Below are positions 24,837-35,319 of a DNA stretch of 64,000 nt, in pieces. How positions within the stretch are numbered: the first letter of the stretch is position 1; each line of letters starts with the position of its first letter. The stretch is from Sinomonas terrae (GTDB lineage: Bacteria; Actinomycetota; Actinomycetes; Actinomycetales; Micrococcaceae), in the NCBI RefSeq assembly GCF_022539255.1, contig NZ_JAKZBV010000001.1:2790001-2854000 (forward strand), in the 5' to 3' direction. Position numbers and translations under genes: made by a program. A model generated the notes under the pieces. That model ran no database searches. It was not told the origin of the DNA and saw only the letters and a program-made list of their open reading frames with translations.

Positions 24837-25214
24837 TCAACCCTCAGTCGGGACAGCGATCTGCTGCCCTGAAACGACCCTGGTCGAATCGAGGTTGTTG
24901 AGTTCGACGATCTCGTCGATGACCACGCGCGGGTCGCGATCGGGAGCGTACTGTGCCGCGACCGTCCACAGCGATTGCCCCTGCTGGAGAGTGACCTGCT
25001 TCGTGTGCGTCACCGACGGCGCCGTGTCGCCAGCGTGGGCAGGCGCGATGAGTCCGCTCAGAAACGCGAGCAGCAACACCGCTCCAAGGAAGGACGGGAG
25101 GGCAATCAGCACGAGCCGCCCCCGGCGAGTGAGCCGCAGGCGGGGGTGGGGAGCCTGTGCGCCGGTCGAGCGAGCCGGTGTCCCTGCGAACGGAACTGCG
25201 AATGCGTGTGCCAC
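24837..25214 (-). CDS. LysM protein divergent from lexA, SOS division-inhibitor-like
   Basis: A 125-residue protein with a cytoplasmic basic N-terminus, one membrane helix (about residues 34-56, LVLIALPSFLGAVLLLAFLS) and an extracytoplasmic LysM domain (about 73-122; QVTLQQGQSLWTVAAQYA). Size, topology and divergence from lexA match YneA, DivS and Rv2719c/ChiZ, which halt septation during DNA damage. GTG 25214 has GAGGAGGAAG upstream, and a strong LexA-type box lies 25-40 bp before the start. The role is inferred from this context. Confidence 0.82.
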   Translation of the reverse strand: MAHAFAVPFAGTPARSTGAQAPHPRLRLTRRGRLVLIALPSFLGAVLLLAFLSGLIAPAHAGDTAPSVTHTKQVTLQQGQSLWTVAAQYAPDRDPRVVIDEIVELNNLDSTRVVSGQQIAVPTEG

Positions 25215-25238
25215 GGTTCTTCCTCCTCAGGAATGCCT

Positions 25239-25254
25239 TCGAACATGTCTTCGA
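25239..25254. promoter_or_regulatory. LexA box of the LysM gene
   Basis: TCGAACATGTCTTCGA matches TCGAAC-N4-GTTCGA at 11 of 12 fixed positions, the best SOS box in the window. It lies 25-40 bp upstream of the LysM start codon. Confidence 0.75.
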
Positions 25255-25304
25255 ACCATTCAGAACACTTTTAGCACTTCTCATCGAACGATGTCCAGAC
25301 TCGC

Positions 25305-25345
25305 TAGAACAAATGTTTGAAAGGTGCCGCCGTGTCCCCTACGGT
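25305..25345 (+). promoter_or_regulatory. lexA promoter with SOS box
   Basis: TTGAAA (25317-25322), a 17-base spacer and TACGGT (25340-25345) form a good promoter. The box TAGAACAAATGTTTGA (25305-25320) overlaps its -35, as expected for LexA autorepression. The leader is roughly 50 nt and ends in a GAGGG binding site. Confidence 0.7.
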
Positions 25346-25401
25346 GGAATCAGCATCCAGATGGGCACCGACAAAATAAGAAGACGAGAAAGAGGGCACG
25401 C

Positions 25402-26109
25402 ATGGCAGGAGTGGCCAGAGCCGCAAAGGGACTCACCGTGCGCCAGCGGAAGATCCTCGAGACGATCCAGCGCTCGGTCCAGACCAAGGGCTACCCGCCG
25501 TCGATGCGCGAGATCGGAGACACGGTCGGCCTCGCAAGCCTCTCGAGCGTGACCCATCAGCTCGCCCAGCTGGAGAAGCTCGGCTACCTCCGCCGCGATC
25601 CCAAGCGACCGCGCGCGATGGAGGTCCTCATGCCGCTGAACCTCGACGAGCGCCCGCTCACCATGGAAGCCGAGAGCGCGGCGCCGGTGCTCGGCGTCGG
25701 AGGAATTCCTCTGGACGACATGGCGAGCGCCGCCGACACCGCGATGGTTCCCCTCGTCGGGCGCATCGCCGCAGGCGGACCGATCCTCGCAGACCAAGTC
25801 GTCGAGGACGTCATGCCACTCCCCCGCCAGCTCGTGGGCTACGGGGAGTTGTTCATGCTGCGGGTCCGCGGAGATTCGATGATCGACGCAGCCATCTGCG
25901 ACGGAGACTGGGTGGTCGTTCGACGGCAGAACGACGCAGAGAACGGCGACATCGTGGCGGCTCTCCTCGACGACGAGGCGACGGTCAAGACGTTCCGGCA
26001 GCGTGACGGCCACACTTGGCTGCTCCCACAGAACACCCGCTACGAGCCCATCCTGGGCGACCACGCAACCATCATGGGTCGCGTGGTCTCAGTGCTGCGC
26101 TCAGTCTGA
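25402..26109 (+). CDS. lexA: SOS repressor LexA
   Basis: A 235-residue repressor and self-cleaving serine protease. A winged-helix domain (about residues 10-75; LTVRQRKILETIQ, YPPSMREIGDTVGL) binds SOS boxes. The cleavage site is A124-G125 in RIAAGGP; the catalytic pair is S159 (RGDSM) and K196 (ATVKTF). Start ATG 25402 gives the usual MAGxA...LTVRQRK beginning; the upstream extension lies in the leader. Its last 9 bases overlap the 3' end of the convergent helicase gene. Confidence 0.97.
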   Translation: MAGVARAAKGLTVRQRKILETIQRSVQTKGYPPSMREIGDTVGLASLSSVTHQLAQLEKLGYLRRDPKRPRAMEVLMPLNLDERPLTMEAESAAPVLGVGGIPLDDMASAADTAMVPLVGRIAAGGPILADQVVEDVMPLPRQLVGYGELFMLRVRGDSMIDAAICDGDWVVVRRQNDAENGDIVAALLDDEATVKTFRQRDGHTWLLPQNTRYEPILGDHATIMGRVVSVLRSV

Positions 26110-28126
26110 AGCGGCGAGGCGCTCGAGTGCCTTGAGCACGACTCCGCGGTCCGTCGTGCCCCACAACGGGGGAAGCGCCGACCGGAGGAAGGCGCCATAG
26201 CGCTCGGTGGCAAGGCGTGAATCGAGGACCGCAACCACCCCGCGGTCTTCGGTCGATCGGATGAGCCTGCCAGCGCCCTGCGCGAGACGTACCGCCGCGT
26301 GCGAGGCGGAGACGGTCATGAAGCCGTTCCCCCCGGCCTGGGCGACTGCGCGCGAACGTGCCGTGGCAAGGGGATCGTCCGGCCGCGGGAACGGGATGCG
26401 GTCGATCACGACGAGTCGGCACGAATGCCCGGGCACGTCGACCCCCTGCCACAGGGACATCGTCCCGAAGAGGCACGTGTCCGGCTCGTCGGCGAACTGC
26501 CGGACAAGCGCGCTCATCGATGACTCGCCTTGGCAGAGGATCGATACGTCGAGCCGGTCGCGCAGCTCGTCGGCCGCGTCCTCGGCGGCTCGCCGAGACG
26601 AGAAGAGGCAAAGGGCCCCTCCGGACGATGCCCGGATGAGGGTTTCGAGCTCGTCGATCGCCTCGACTGACACGCCGCGGCCCGGCTTGGGCAGATGGCG
26701 CGCCACATACAGGATGCCCTGCCGGGGGTAGTCGAAGGGTGAACCGACGTCCACGCCGGTCCAGGTCGGGGCGCCGCCGCCGAGCAGGCCGAGTCCCCCG
26801 GCGGCTGGCTCGAACGCCGCTCCGATCGCGAGCGTCGCGGACGTGAGCACGACCGTGTGGTCCGCGAAGAGACCGTCCCGCAGCTTTCCGCCCACGTTGA
26901 GCGGCGCGATGCAGAGGGTCGCGGGCGCATCATCGGGGGGCGCGGAGTAGCCCGACGCCGGATCGAACGTCCCGGTGCGCGAGGCCCAGATCACCTCGCC
27001 CTGGGCCTCAGCGTCGAGCATCCGCTCGCAGCACTCGAGAACCGCGCTGACGCGGGACCGCGCGACCTGCCGCCCGCCGTCGGACGCCTGCCCATCGCTG
27101 GGCTTGGAGTCCGAGATGGCCGCTCGGCTCGCATCCCTCAGCAGCACGAGGGACTGCGCAAGTTCCTCCGTGAGCCCCCGGGCAAGAAGGCCCGTGGGGA
27201 CATCTGCCAGCGCAAGCTCAAGCTGCGTGGCAGCCGACTGCAGCGCCTCGACGGAGAGGCCGCAGTGGCGGCGCAGGCTGGAAGCGGGGGCCATGGCCAT
27301 CGCTGCGGAGAGCTGGCCGCTCACCGCCCCCGTCACGCGGTCCTGGAGCTCGTGCGCCTCGTCGACCACGACGACGTCGTGCTCCGGCAGCACGTTGAGC
27401 CCCTCGAACGCGTTGATCGCGAGCATCGCGTGGTTCGTCACGACGATGTCCGCCTCCGCCCCCCGCTGCCGCGCGAGCTCGCTGAAGCACTCCGCTGCGA
27501 GGGGACACCGCTGGGAGCCGAGGCACTCGAGCGCCGTCACCGAGACCTGCCGCCAGGCCCGATCGCTCACCCCCGGGATCAGGTCGTCGCGATCCCCCGT
27601 CTCGGTTTCTTCGGCCCACTCCCGCAGGCGTTTGACCTCGCGGCCGAGCTGGGTAGTGGGACCCGCGCCGCCCGGATGGGCGACGGCGGTGTCCTCGCCG
27701 AGGGCGAAGAGCGTCCCCTCACCGCCCTCGTCCGAGGGGAACCCGCCCGAGAGCTTGTGCTTGCACAGGTAGTTCGAGCGGCCCTTGATGAGGGCGACGT
27801 CGACGGGATGGTCGAGCTCAGGGGTGATCGCCGAGAGCAGCCGAGGGAGGTCGCGCCCCACGATCTGGGCCTGCAGGGCGAGCGTCGCGGTAGCGACAAC
27901 GGCCGGGCGGCCGCTGCTCTGCGCGTGGGCGATGAGCGGCACGAGGTAGGCAAGCGACTTGCCCGTTCCCGTCCCCGCCTGCACGAGGAGATGCTTGCCC
28001 TCGTCGATCGAACGGGCCACGTGCCGCGCCATCTCGTGCTGCCCGTCGCGCTGCTGGCCCCCCATCGCGGCTACTGCGACGTCCAGCAGCCGCACGGCAG
28101 TCTCCTCGGCCGCGCTCACCCTCACC

Positions 28127-28134
<8 letters not shown>
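26101..28134 (-). CDS. DinG/XPD-family ATP-dependent DNA helicase
   Basis: A 677-residue superfamily-2 helicase. Walker A is in QAGTGTGKSLAYLVPLIAH (about residues 46-64); the DEAH box is VVVDEAHEL. Four candidate Fe-S ligands lie between them (YLCKHK and then CLGSQRCPLAAEC), as in XPD/DinG enzymes that unwind 5'-3' and act on R-loops or G-quadruplexes. C-terminal motifs include LFGTMSLWQGVDVPG and QGAGRLIRS. ATG 28134 overlaps the hflX stop by 8 bases, so it is co-transcribed with hflX. Confidence 0.92.
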
Positions 28135-29728
<1,594 letters not shown>

Positions 29729-29755
29729 GTTCTCCTTCGTAGGGAAGTCCTTTCC

Positions 29756-29761
29756 AGAATA
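29756..29761 (-). promoter_or_regulatory. -10 element of hflX
   Basis: TATTCT lies 27 bases before ATG 29728, leaving a short leader with an AAGGAG binding site. It contrasts with the leaderless genes around it. Confidence 0.5.
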
Positions 29762-29899
29762 GTTCTCAGGGGTGACAGAAGAGAGGTCACGCTTCAAGGC
29801 GTCTCCAAGGGGTTGTCCTGTTATGCCCGGCCGGACAGCGGTCGACGGCGGGGCGTGGGCCAGCGAGAAGAGGTGGCTACTTGAACAGGCGCATGGATC

Positions 29900-29905
29900 T
29901 ATTCT
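29900..29905 (+). promoter_or_regulatory. -10 element of RsmC-like methylase gene
   Basis: TATTCT ends 5 bases before ATG 29911 and 8 before ATG 29914, so the transcript is probably leaderless. Confidence 0.5.
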
Positions 29906-29910
29906 ACTTG

Positions 29911-30537
29911 ATGATGGAACCCGCCCACTATTTCAACGCTCAGCCGGACGTGCCCGACGTACGCCGCCCCCTCGCCGTCGTCCTCGAAGGAGCCGAGCGC
30001 GCTCTCGAGACGTCCGCGGGCATCTTCAGCCCGGACGGGGTGGACAAGGGTACGGCCGTGCTGCTCGCGGAAGTCCCCGACCCTGCCCCAGAGGGCAATC
30101 TCCTGGACATCGGCTGCGGTTGGGGCCCGATCGCCCTCACGATGGCGCTGCGCTCCCCCGGCGCGACGGTGCACGCCGTCGACGTCAACGAGCGGAGTCT
30201 CTCCCTCACCGCGGCCAACGCCCGCAGACTCGGGCTCGAGAACATCCGTGCGGCTCTCCCCGAGGATGTGCCTGCCGGCACGCGCTTCTCCACGATCTGG
30301 TCCAATCCGCCCATTCGAATCGGCAAGCAGGCCCTGCACGAACTGCTCCTGCTGTGGCTCCCCCGTCTGGAGGTGGGCGGGGAGGCGTGGCTCGTCGTGC
30401 AGAAGAACCTCGGGGCCGATTCGCTCCAGCGCTGGCTTGCGGACACCCTCGGGGACGCCTACGACGTCGGCCGCGAAGCGACGTCGAAGGGCTTCCGGCT
30501 TCTCCGGGTCGCCAGGAGAGCAGAGGCCAGCTCTTAG
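29911..30537 (+). CDS. Class I SAM methyltransferase, RsmC/MTS type
   Basis: About 208 residues. The SAM loop LLDIGCGWGPIALTMA, acidic VHAVDVNERSL, and a catalytic SNPPIRIGK (NPP-type motif of RNA/DNA guanine N2 or adenine N6 methylases) place it in the MTS domain group, which includes 16S rRNA m2G1207 methylase RsmC. The N-terminal guard domain of RsmC is absent. The upstream in-frame TTG 29881 is rejected because the -10 would then lie inside the gene. Its stop overlaps that of dapF. Confidence 0.83.
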   Translation: MMEPAHYFNAQPDVPDVRRPLAVVLEGAERALETSAGIFSPDGVDKGTAVLLAEVPDPAPEGNLLDIGCGWGPIALTMALRSPGATVHAVDVNERSLSLTAANARRLGLENIRAALPEDVPAGTRFSTIWSNPPIRIGKQALHELLLLWLPRLEVGGEAWLVVQKNLGADSLQRWLADTLGDAYDVGREATSKGFRLLRVARRAEASS

Positions 30538-31484
30538 CTCAGGGTGCCGTGCGCGACGATCACGGCGGGACCGCTGAGCTCGACATGCTCTGCACCTTCG
30601 GCGTCGGTCACAAACGCTACCTGCACGATTCCGCCCGGGACGCGGACGTCCCACCGGCTCGGCGCGCCCGCGCCGGCCCAATGACGGATCGCGACCGCTG
30701 CAGCGCACGCGCCGGTGCCACACGACTGCGTCTCGCCGACCCCCCGCTCGTGGACACGCATCGCGATGGCACCGATCCCCTCGCGCACGAGGGGCTCTGC
30801 GGGCACGACGAATTCGACGTTCGTTCCGTGCGGCGGCACGGGCTCCACCTTCGGCGAGTCGAACAGGCGGAGCCTCTCGAGCTCCGCGTCCTCGGCAAGG
30901 GCGACGACCGTATGCGGGTTGCCCATGCTCACGCTCAGCGCAGGGCGCGAGACGTCGAGCCCGTCAGCTGTGACAAGAGAATCCCCGGCCTCGGCTTCCG
31001 CCTGGGCGGGGTGAATGAACTGCCACGGGCCCATGTCGACCGCGAAGCCCCCGTCACGGCGCTCCACCCGCTTGACACCGGCCCGCGTGCCGACGGACAG
31101 CACCCCTCCGGGCTCGAGTTCGACGAGTCCCTGGTCCAGGAGGAACGCGACGAAGACCCGCACCCCGTTGCCGCACATCTCAGAGACAGAGCCGTCCGCG
31201 TTCCGGTAGTCCATGAACCACACGGCCTCGGGGTCCTCGCCGAGGATTTCGCGGCCTTCCGGGAGGTGCTCTGAGCGCACGGCCCTGATGAGTCCGTCTC
31301 CACCGATGCCCAGATGGCGATCGCAGAGTGCGGCGGCTTGGCCGGCGGTCACGTCGCGGACTCCGTCCGGGTCGGCAACGAGGACGAAGTCATTGCCGGT
31401 CCCATGCCCCTTCGCGAACGGGAGCCCGGCGAGCTCCGCGAGCGGGCGCGCGGCCAAGGTCAAGGAATCTGGGGCGGCGGTCAT
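30534..31484 (-). CDS. dapF: Diaminopimelate epimerase
   Basis: Cofactor-independent racemase that converts LL- to meso-DAP for lysine and peptidoglycan. 316 residues with the two catalytic cysteines in EMCGNGVRVF and QSCGTGACAAA, and the FAKGHGTGNDFVL start of the fold. ATG 31484 has TATTCT 6 bases upstream; the long in-frame extension to 31619 runs through the miaA end and is rejected. It ends tail-to-tail with the RsmC-like gene. Confidence 0.96.
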   Translation of the reverse strand: MTAAPDSLTLAARPLAELAGLPFAKGHGTGNDFVLVADPDGVRDVTAGQAAALCDRHLGIGGDGLIRAVRSEHLPEGREILGEDPEAVWFMDYRNADGSVSEMCGNGVRVFVAFLLDQGLVELEPGGVLSVGTRAGVKRVERRDGGFAVDMGPWQFIHPAQAEAEAGDSLVTADGLDVSRPALSVSMGNPHTVVALAEDAELERLRLFDSPKVEPVPPHGTNVEFVVPAEPLVREGIGAIAMRVHERGVGETQSCGTGACAAAVAIRHWAGAGAPSRWDVRVPGGIVQVAFVTDAEGAEHVELSGPAVIVAHGTLS

Positions 31485-31490
31485 GCGTCC

Positions 31491-31496
31491 AGAATA
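31491..31496 (-). promoter_or_regulatory. -10 element of dapF
   Basis: TATTCT stands 6 bases before ATG 31484 (leaderless), inside the short gap after miaA. Confidence 0.55.
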
Positions 31497-31500
31497 CCGA

Positions 31501-31530
31501 CCGCGCTTCACGAACCCGCGCTTCACGAAC
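31501..31530. repeat. 15-bp tandem duplication at the miaA stop
   Basis: CCGCGCTTCACGAAC is repeated exactly (31501-31515 and 31516-31530). Each copy contains the miaA-strand TGA, so the real stop (31525-31523) is followed by a duplicate 15 bp downstream in the same frame. Confidence 0.9.
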
Positions 31531-32443
31531 CCATGGTCGAGGCGAGGGCCAGCGCAGCGGGCACGAGGTCGGGGCGAAGAGCGTCGAGCCACTGGACCCT
31601 GGGATCGGCACGGAACCACGTCACCTGTCGCCTGGCGAACTGCCGCGTCGTGACGATTGTCTCGTCGGCAGCTTCCTCGGCTGTCACCTCGCCATCGAGC
31701 ACGCGGAGGAACTGCGCGTAGCCGAGTGCGCGCGATGCCGTCCGGCCCTCGCGGAGCCCCATGCCGTCGAGCCTCCGCACCTCCTCCATGAGTCCCGCCC
31801 GCACCATGCCGTGGACCCGCTCGGCAAGCCGCCCGTGTAGAGACGGCCGATCCATGTCCAGGCCGATCTGCAAGGTCGGCTGCACATACTCCCTGCGCGG
31901 CATGTAGGCACTGAAGGGCCGGCCGGTCACCTCGTAGACCTCGAGGGCCCGGATGATCCGGCGCGCGTCCTTCAGCCGAGACCCGGACTCGGGATCGCTC
32001 TCCTGCAGCCGTCTGGCGAGCAGGCCAATCCCCTCGGTCTCCGCCTCTCTCTCGAGGCGTGCCCGGACCGCCGGGTCAGTTCCAGGGAACTCGAGGACGT
32101 CCGTCGCTGCCCGAACGTAGAGGCCCGAGCCGCCCGCGAGGATAGCCCGGCGCCCCCTCGCATGGATGTCCTCGATGGCAGCGCGCGCGGCAGCCTGGAA
32201 CGCCGAGACACTCGCCTCCTCGCGCACATCGAGGATGTCGAGAAGGTGGTGGGGAACACCCCGTCGCTCATCGTCCGAGAGCTTTGCCGTCCCGATATCC
32301 ATGCCCCGGTAGAACTGCATGGAGTCGGTGTTCACGATCTCGCCGTCCAAGGCGAGAGCCAGCTCCACCGCGAGATCCGACTTGCCCGTGCCCGTCGGTC
32401 CGACGACGGCGATCACCGGCCCGGGCGACTCGCCTCCACTCAC
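31523..32443 (-). CDS. miaA: tRNA dimethylallyltransferase
   Basis: Transfers the dimethylallyl group from DMAPP to A37 of UNN-reading tRNAs. 306 residues with the P-loop VVGPTGTGKSDLA, the DSMQFYRGMDIGTAK substrate segment and GGSGLYVRA. GTG 32443 lies 3 bases after the miaB stop. Works in sequence with MiaB to make ms2i6A37. The stop is within a 15-bp tandem duplication. Confidence 0.96.
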   Translation of the reverse strand: MSGGESPGPVIAVVGPTGTGKSDLAVELALALDGEIVNTDSMQFYRGMDIGTAKLSDDERRGVPHHLLDILDVREEASVSAFQAAARAAIEDIHARGRRAILAGGSGLYVRAATDVLEFPGTDPAVRARLEREAETEGIGLLARRLQESDPESGSRLKDARRIIRALEVYEVTGRPFSAYMPRREYVQPTLQIGLDMDRPSLHGRLAERVHGMVRAGLMEEVRRLDGMGLREGRTASRALGYAQFLRVLDGEVTAEEAADETIVTTRQFARRQVTWFRADPRVQWLDALRPDLVPAALALASTMGS

Positions 32444-32446
32444 GCG

Positions 32447-33964
32447 CTACCCCACGCGCACGGGAAGCGAGGGCATCCCGAGGCTCACAGAACCGCGCGC
32501 ACCCGGCGCCGCGCCCGCCGTTGCAGGGGCAGCCGCACCGCACGACTCCGCTTGGGAGCGGTCCCACGCGTCGCCGGCGCGGGACCGGCGCACGGAGTAC
32601 TCCTCCGGCCGTGGGTCCGCGATGAGGTGATGCGGCGCGGCCTCGGTCACCCTCAGCGTCACGAGGTCCCCGGGACGAGGCTCCTCGGCGCCGGCGGGAA
32701 CGCTGAAGTGGACGAGCCGATGGTCCTTCGCACGTCCGGAGAGCCGATGGGTCTCCCCGGCCTTCCGGCCGCTCTGAGCGGTCACGAGAAGCTCGACCTC
32801 ATGCCCGACCTGACGCGCGTTCTCCTCCTCGGAGATGCGCTCCTGCAAGGCGATGAGCCGCTCGTAGCGCTCCTGGACGACCGCCTTGGGCAGCTGGTCC
32901 GGCATGTCAGCGGCTGGCGTGCCGGGCCGCTTCGAGTACTGGAACGTGAAGGCGCTCGAGAAGCGCGAGCGTTCGACGACGTCGAGGGTCGTCTGGAAGT
33001 CTTCCTCGGTCTCCCCCGGGAATCCGACGATGATGTCGGTCGTGATCGCAGCGTGCGGGATCCGTTCGCGGACGCGGTCGAGGATCCCGAGGAACTTCGA
33101 CGAGCGGTACGACCGGCGCATGGCCCGGAGCAAGCGGTCGGAGCCCGACTGGAGCGGCATGTGCAGCTGCGGCATGACGTTCGGCGTCTCGGCCATAGCG
33201 TCGATCACGTCGTCCGTGAAGGCCGCCGGATGCGGGCTCGTGAAGCGCACCCGCTCGAGTCCACGGATCTCACCGCAGGCTCGAAGGAGCTTGCCGAACG
33301 CGAGCCTGTCTCCGAACTCGACACCGTACGAGTTCACGTTCTGACCCAGCAGCGTGACCTCGATTGCCCCGTCGTCGACAAGCGCCTGGATCTCGGCGAG
33401 GATCTCTCCCGGGCGACGATCGCGCTCCTTGCCCCGGAGGCTGGGAACGATGCAGAACGTGCACGTGTTGTTGCAGCCGACGGAGATGGACACCCAACCG
33501 CTGTAGACCGAATCGCGCTTTGTCGGCAGGGTCGAGGGGAAGACCTCAAGGGACTCGAGGATCTCGAGTTGGGCCTCGTGGTTGTGCCGCGAACGCTCGA
33601 GCAGCGCGAGAAGGGCGCCGACGTTGTGGGTCCCGAAGACCGCGTCGACCCAAGGCGCCTTCTCGAGGATCGTGTCCCGATCCTTCTGCGCGAGGCAGCC
33701 CCCGACTGCGATCTGCATGCCCGGGTGCCGGTCCTTGACGGGCCGGAGCTGGCCGAGGTTGCCGTACAGGCGGTTGTCGGCATTCTCCCGCACTGCACAG
33801 GTGTTGAAGACGACGACGTCCGGTTCGGCCCCCTCCTCGGCACGGACATAGCCCGCTGCCTCGAGAAGACCCGACATGCGCTCAGAGTCGTGGACGTTCA
33901 TCTGACAGCCGAACGTGCGCACTTCGTAACTGCGCGGGCTGCTCTCGTCGATCGTGGAACTCAC
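32447..33964 (-). CDS. miaB: tRNA-2-methylthio-N6-dimethylallyladenosine synthase
   Basis: A 505-residue methylthiotransferase: an N-terminal UPF0004 domain with three cysteines for the auxiliary cluster (TFGCQMN, NTCAVRE, VGGCLAQ), the radical-SAM CxxxCxxC in VGCNNTCTFCIVPSLRG, and a C-terminal TRAM domain (about 385-450). It ends in a non-conserved Ala/Pro/Gly tail of about 45 residues. GTG 33964 has TACCCT 6 bases upstream. Confidence 0.96.
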   Translation of the reverse strand: MSSTIDESSPRSYEVRTFGCQMNVHDSERMSGLLEAAGYVRAEEGAEPDVVVFNTCAVRENADNRLYGNLGQLRPVKDRHPGMQIAVGGCLAQKDRDTILEKAPWVDAVFGTHNVGALLALLERSRHNHEAQLEILESLEVFPSTLPTKRDSVYSGWVSISVGCNNTCTFCIVPSLRGKERDRRPGEILAEIQALVDDGAIEVTLLGQNVNSYGVEFGDRLAFGKLLRACGEIRGLERVRFTSPHPAAFTDDVIDAMAETPNVMPQLHMPLQSGSDRLLRAMRRSYRSSKFLGILDRVRERIPHAAITTDIIVGFPGETEEDFQTTLDVVERSRFSSAFTFQYSKRPGTPAADMPDQLPKAVVQERYERLIALQERISEEENARQVGHEVELLVTAQSGRKAGETHRLSGRAKDHRLVHFSVPAGAEEPRPGDLVTLRVTEAAPHHLIADPRPEEYSVRRSRAGDAWDRSQAESCGAAAPATAGAAPGARGSVSLGMPSLPVRVG

Positions 33965-33970
33965 CCATCA

Positions 33971-33976
33971 AGGGTA
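33971..33976 (-). promoter_or_regulatory. -10 element of miaB-miaA
   Basis: TACCCT stands 6 bases before GTG 33964 (leaderless). Confidence 0.5.
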
Positions 33977-34001
33977 CCGGTCACGCGCGCATGGCCGACG
34001 C

Positions 34002-35264
34002 TCAGTACCAGCTGTTCGACACCTCGTGCGCCCACGCGTTGCACGGGCTCCCGTATCGGTCCTGGATGTAGCCGAGACCCCAGTTGATCTGGGTCCGGTA
34101 GTTGGTGAGCCAGTCGGCGCCCGCGGAATCGTACTTCGACGCCGGCAGGGCCTGGGCCACGCCGTACGCGCCGCTCGAGGGGTTGGTCGCGTCCGTCATC
34201 CAGCTCGATTCCCGCGTCCACAGCTGCAGGAGGCATTGGAACTGCGAACCGTCCCAGCCGTAGCCACCGATCTGCGACGACGCGTAGGCCTGAGCTCCTG
34301 CAGGGTCGTCCGTCACGGACCCGACTCGGGGGCTCACGACCGTCGGCGCGGACTGAACCTGGACCTGAACCGGCACCTGAGCTGCCGCAGCGGCGGCAGC
34401 AGCGGCGGCCGCCTGCTGTTGCTGCTGAAGCAGGGCGGCCTGTTGCGCGGCCGCCTCCTCCGCTGCCTTTCGCTTCGCCTCCTGGGCGGCCTCATACGCG
34501 GCGAGAGCCTGCTGCCCCTCTTCGTACTTCTGCTCGACAGCCGTCGAGGTTCCCTTGAGGTCTGCGAGCTGCGCGGTCATGGTGCTCTGCTGCTGCTGCG
34601 TCTGGGAAACGACCTGTTCGGCGTGCTGCTGCGCCGCTTGCGCCACGCCGAAGGCCTGCTTCGCCGCATCCGATAGCTTTGCGAGGGAATCCTCTGCCGC
34701 GCTCGATTGAGCCTGTGCCTGAGCAGCGTTGTTCGCGGCGCTCTGATAATCGGCGACGGCCTTCGCCGCTTGGTCGCCGAGAATCTGCAAGGTACCCAAA
34801 CGGTCGAGCCCGTCCTGCTCATTGAGAACCGAGAACGCATCGAGGGCACCGGACGGAGTGCCTCCCGTGTACGCTGCAGCGGCGATGCGTCCCGCCGCCT
34901 GCTTGCTTGCGTCGCGCTCCTGGATCCGCTGCTGGGTGACCTGCTGAAGGGCGTCGACGATCTTCTGCTGGTTCTTTACGGCCAAGTCGGCTTTCGCATA
35001 GGCGGCGCCTGCTGCCACAGCCTTCGCGGATGCGTCCGCCGCAGTCGCCTGAACCGAGGAAAGCAGCCCGTTGATCTTGTCGACCTCAGCTTGTGCAGCA
35101 GCGACGTTGGCCTTGGCCGCCTGCACATCAGCCCATGTGGGGAACCCGGTCGGCGGACCATCGTCGGCGACGGCAGATGGCGCGGCGAGACTCAGCGCCA
35201 AGAAGGCGCTGACCGTGGCCGCGAGGGCTGACTGGCGCAGTCGGATGGCTGTTTGACGTCGCAT
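34002..35264 (-). CDS. Secreted coiled-coil protein with C-terminal transglycosylase-like domain
   Basis: 420 residues. A signal peptide (about residues 1-33; SALAATVSAFLALSLAAPSAVA) is followed by a long Ala/Gln coiled coil (about 45-300) with a run of alanines near 285-295, then an SLT/RPF-like domain (about 325-420; LWTRESSWMTDATNPSSGAYGVAQ) with the glutamate in TRESSW as presumed catalytic residue. Two cysteines (QFQCLLQL and GSPCNAW) may form a disulfide. Probably a cell-wall lytic transglycosylase. It is independent of the neighbouring miaB and recX. Confidence 0.85.
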   Translation of the reverse strand: MRRQTAIRLRQSALAATVSAFLALSLAAPSAVADDGPPTGFPTWADVQAAKANVAAAQAEVDKINGLLSSVQATAADASAKAVAAGAAYAKADLAVKNQQKIVDALQQVTQQRIQERDASKQAAGRIAAAAYTGGTPSGALDAFSVLNEQDGLDRLGTLQILGDQAAKAVADYQSAANNAAQAQAQSSAAEDSLAKLSDAAKQAFGVAQAAQQHAEQVVSQTQQQQSTMTAQLADLKGTSTAVEQKYEEGQQALAAYEAAQEAKRKAAEEAAAQQAALLQQQQQAAAAAAAAAAAQVPVQVQVQSAPTVVSPRVGSVTDDPAGAQAYASSQIGGYGWDGSQFQCLLQLWTRESSWMTDATNPSSGAYGVAQALPASKYDSAGADWLTNYRTQINWGLGYIQDRYGSPCNAWAHEVSNSWY

Positions 35265-35272
35265 ACTGCCTC

Positions 35273-35278
35273 AGAGTA
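35273..35278 (-). promoter_or_regulatory. -10 element of transglycosylase gene
   Basis: TACTCT stands 8 bases before ATG 35264; the transcript would have almost no leader, although GAGGCAGT could act as a weak binding site. Confidence 0.4.
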
Positions 35279-35319
35279 TTAAGGTACGGCAACACCTCAG
35301 TCCACGCACCACGCCCAAT

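Noticed and set aside
25283..25298. A third LexA box (TCGAACGATGTCCAGA) in the lexA gap
   Set aside because: Only one half-site matches; the other half deviates at most fixed positions.
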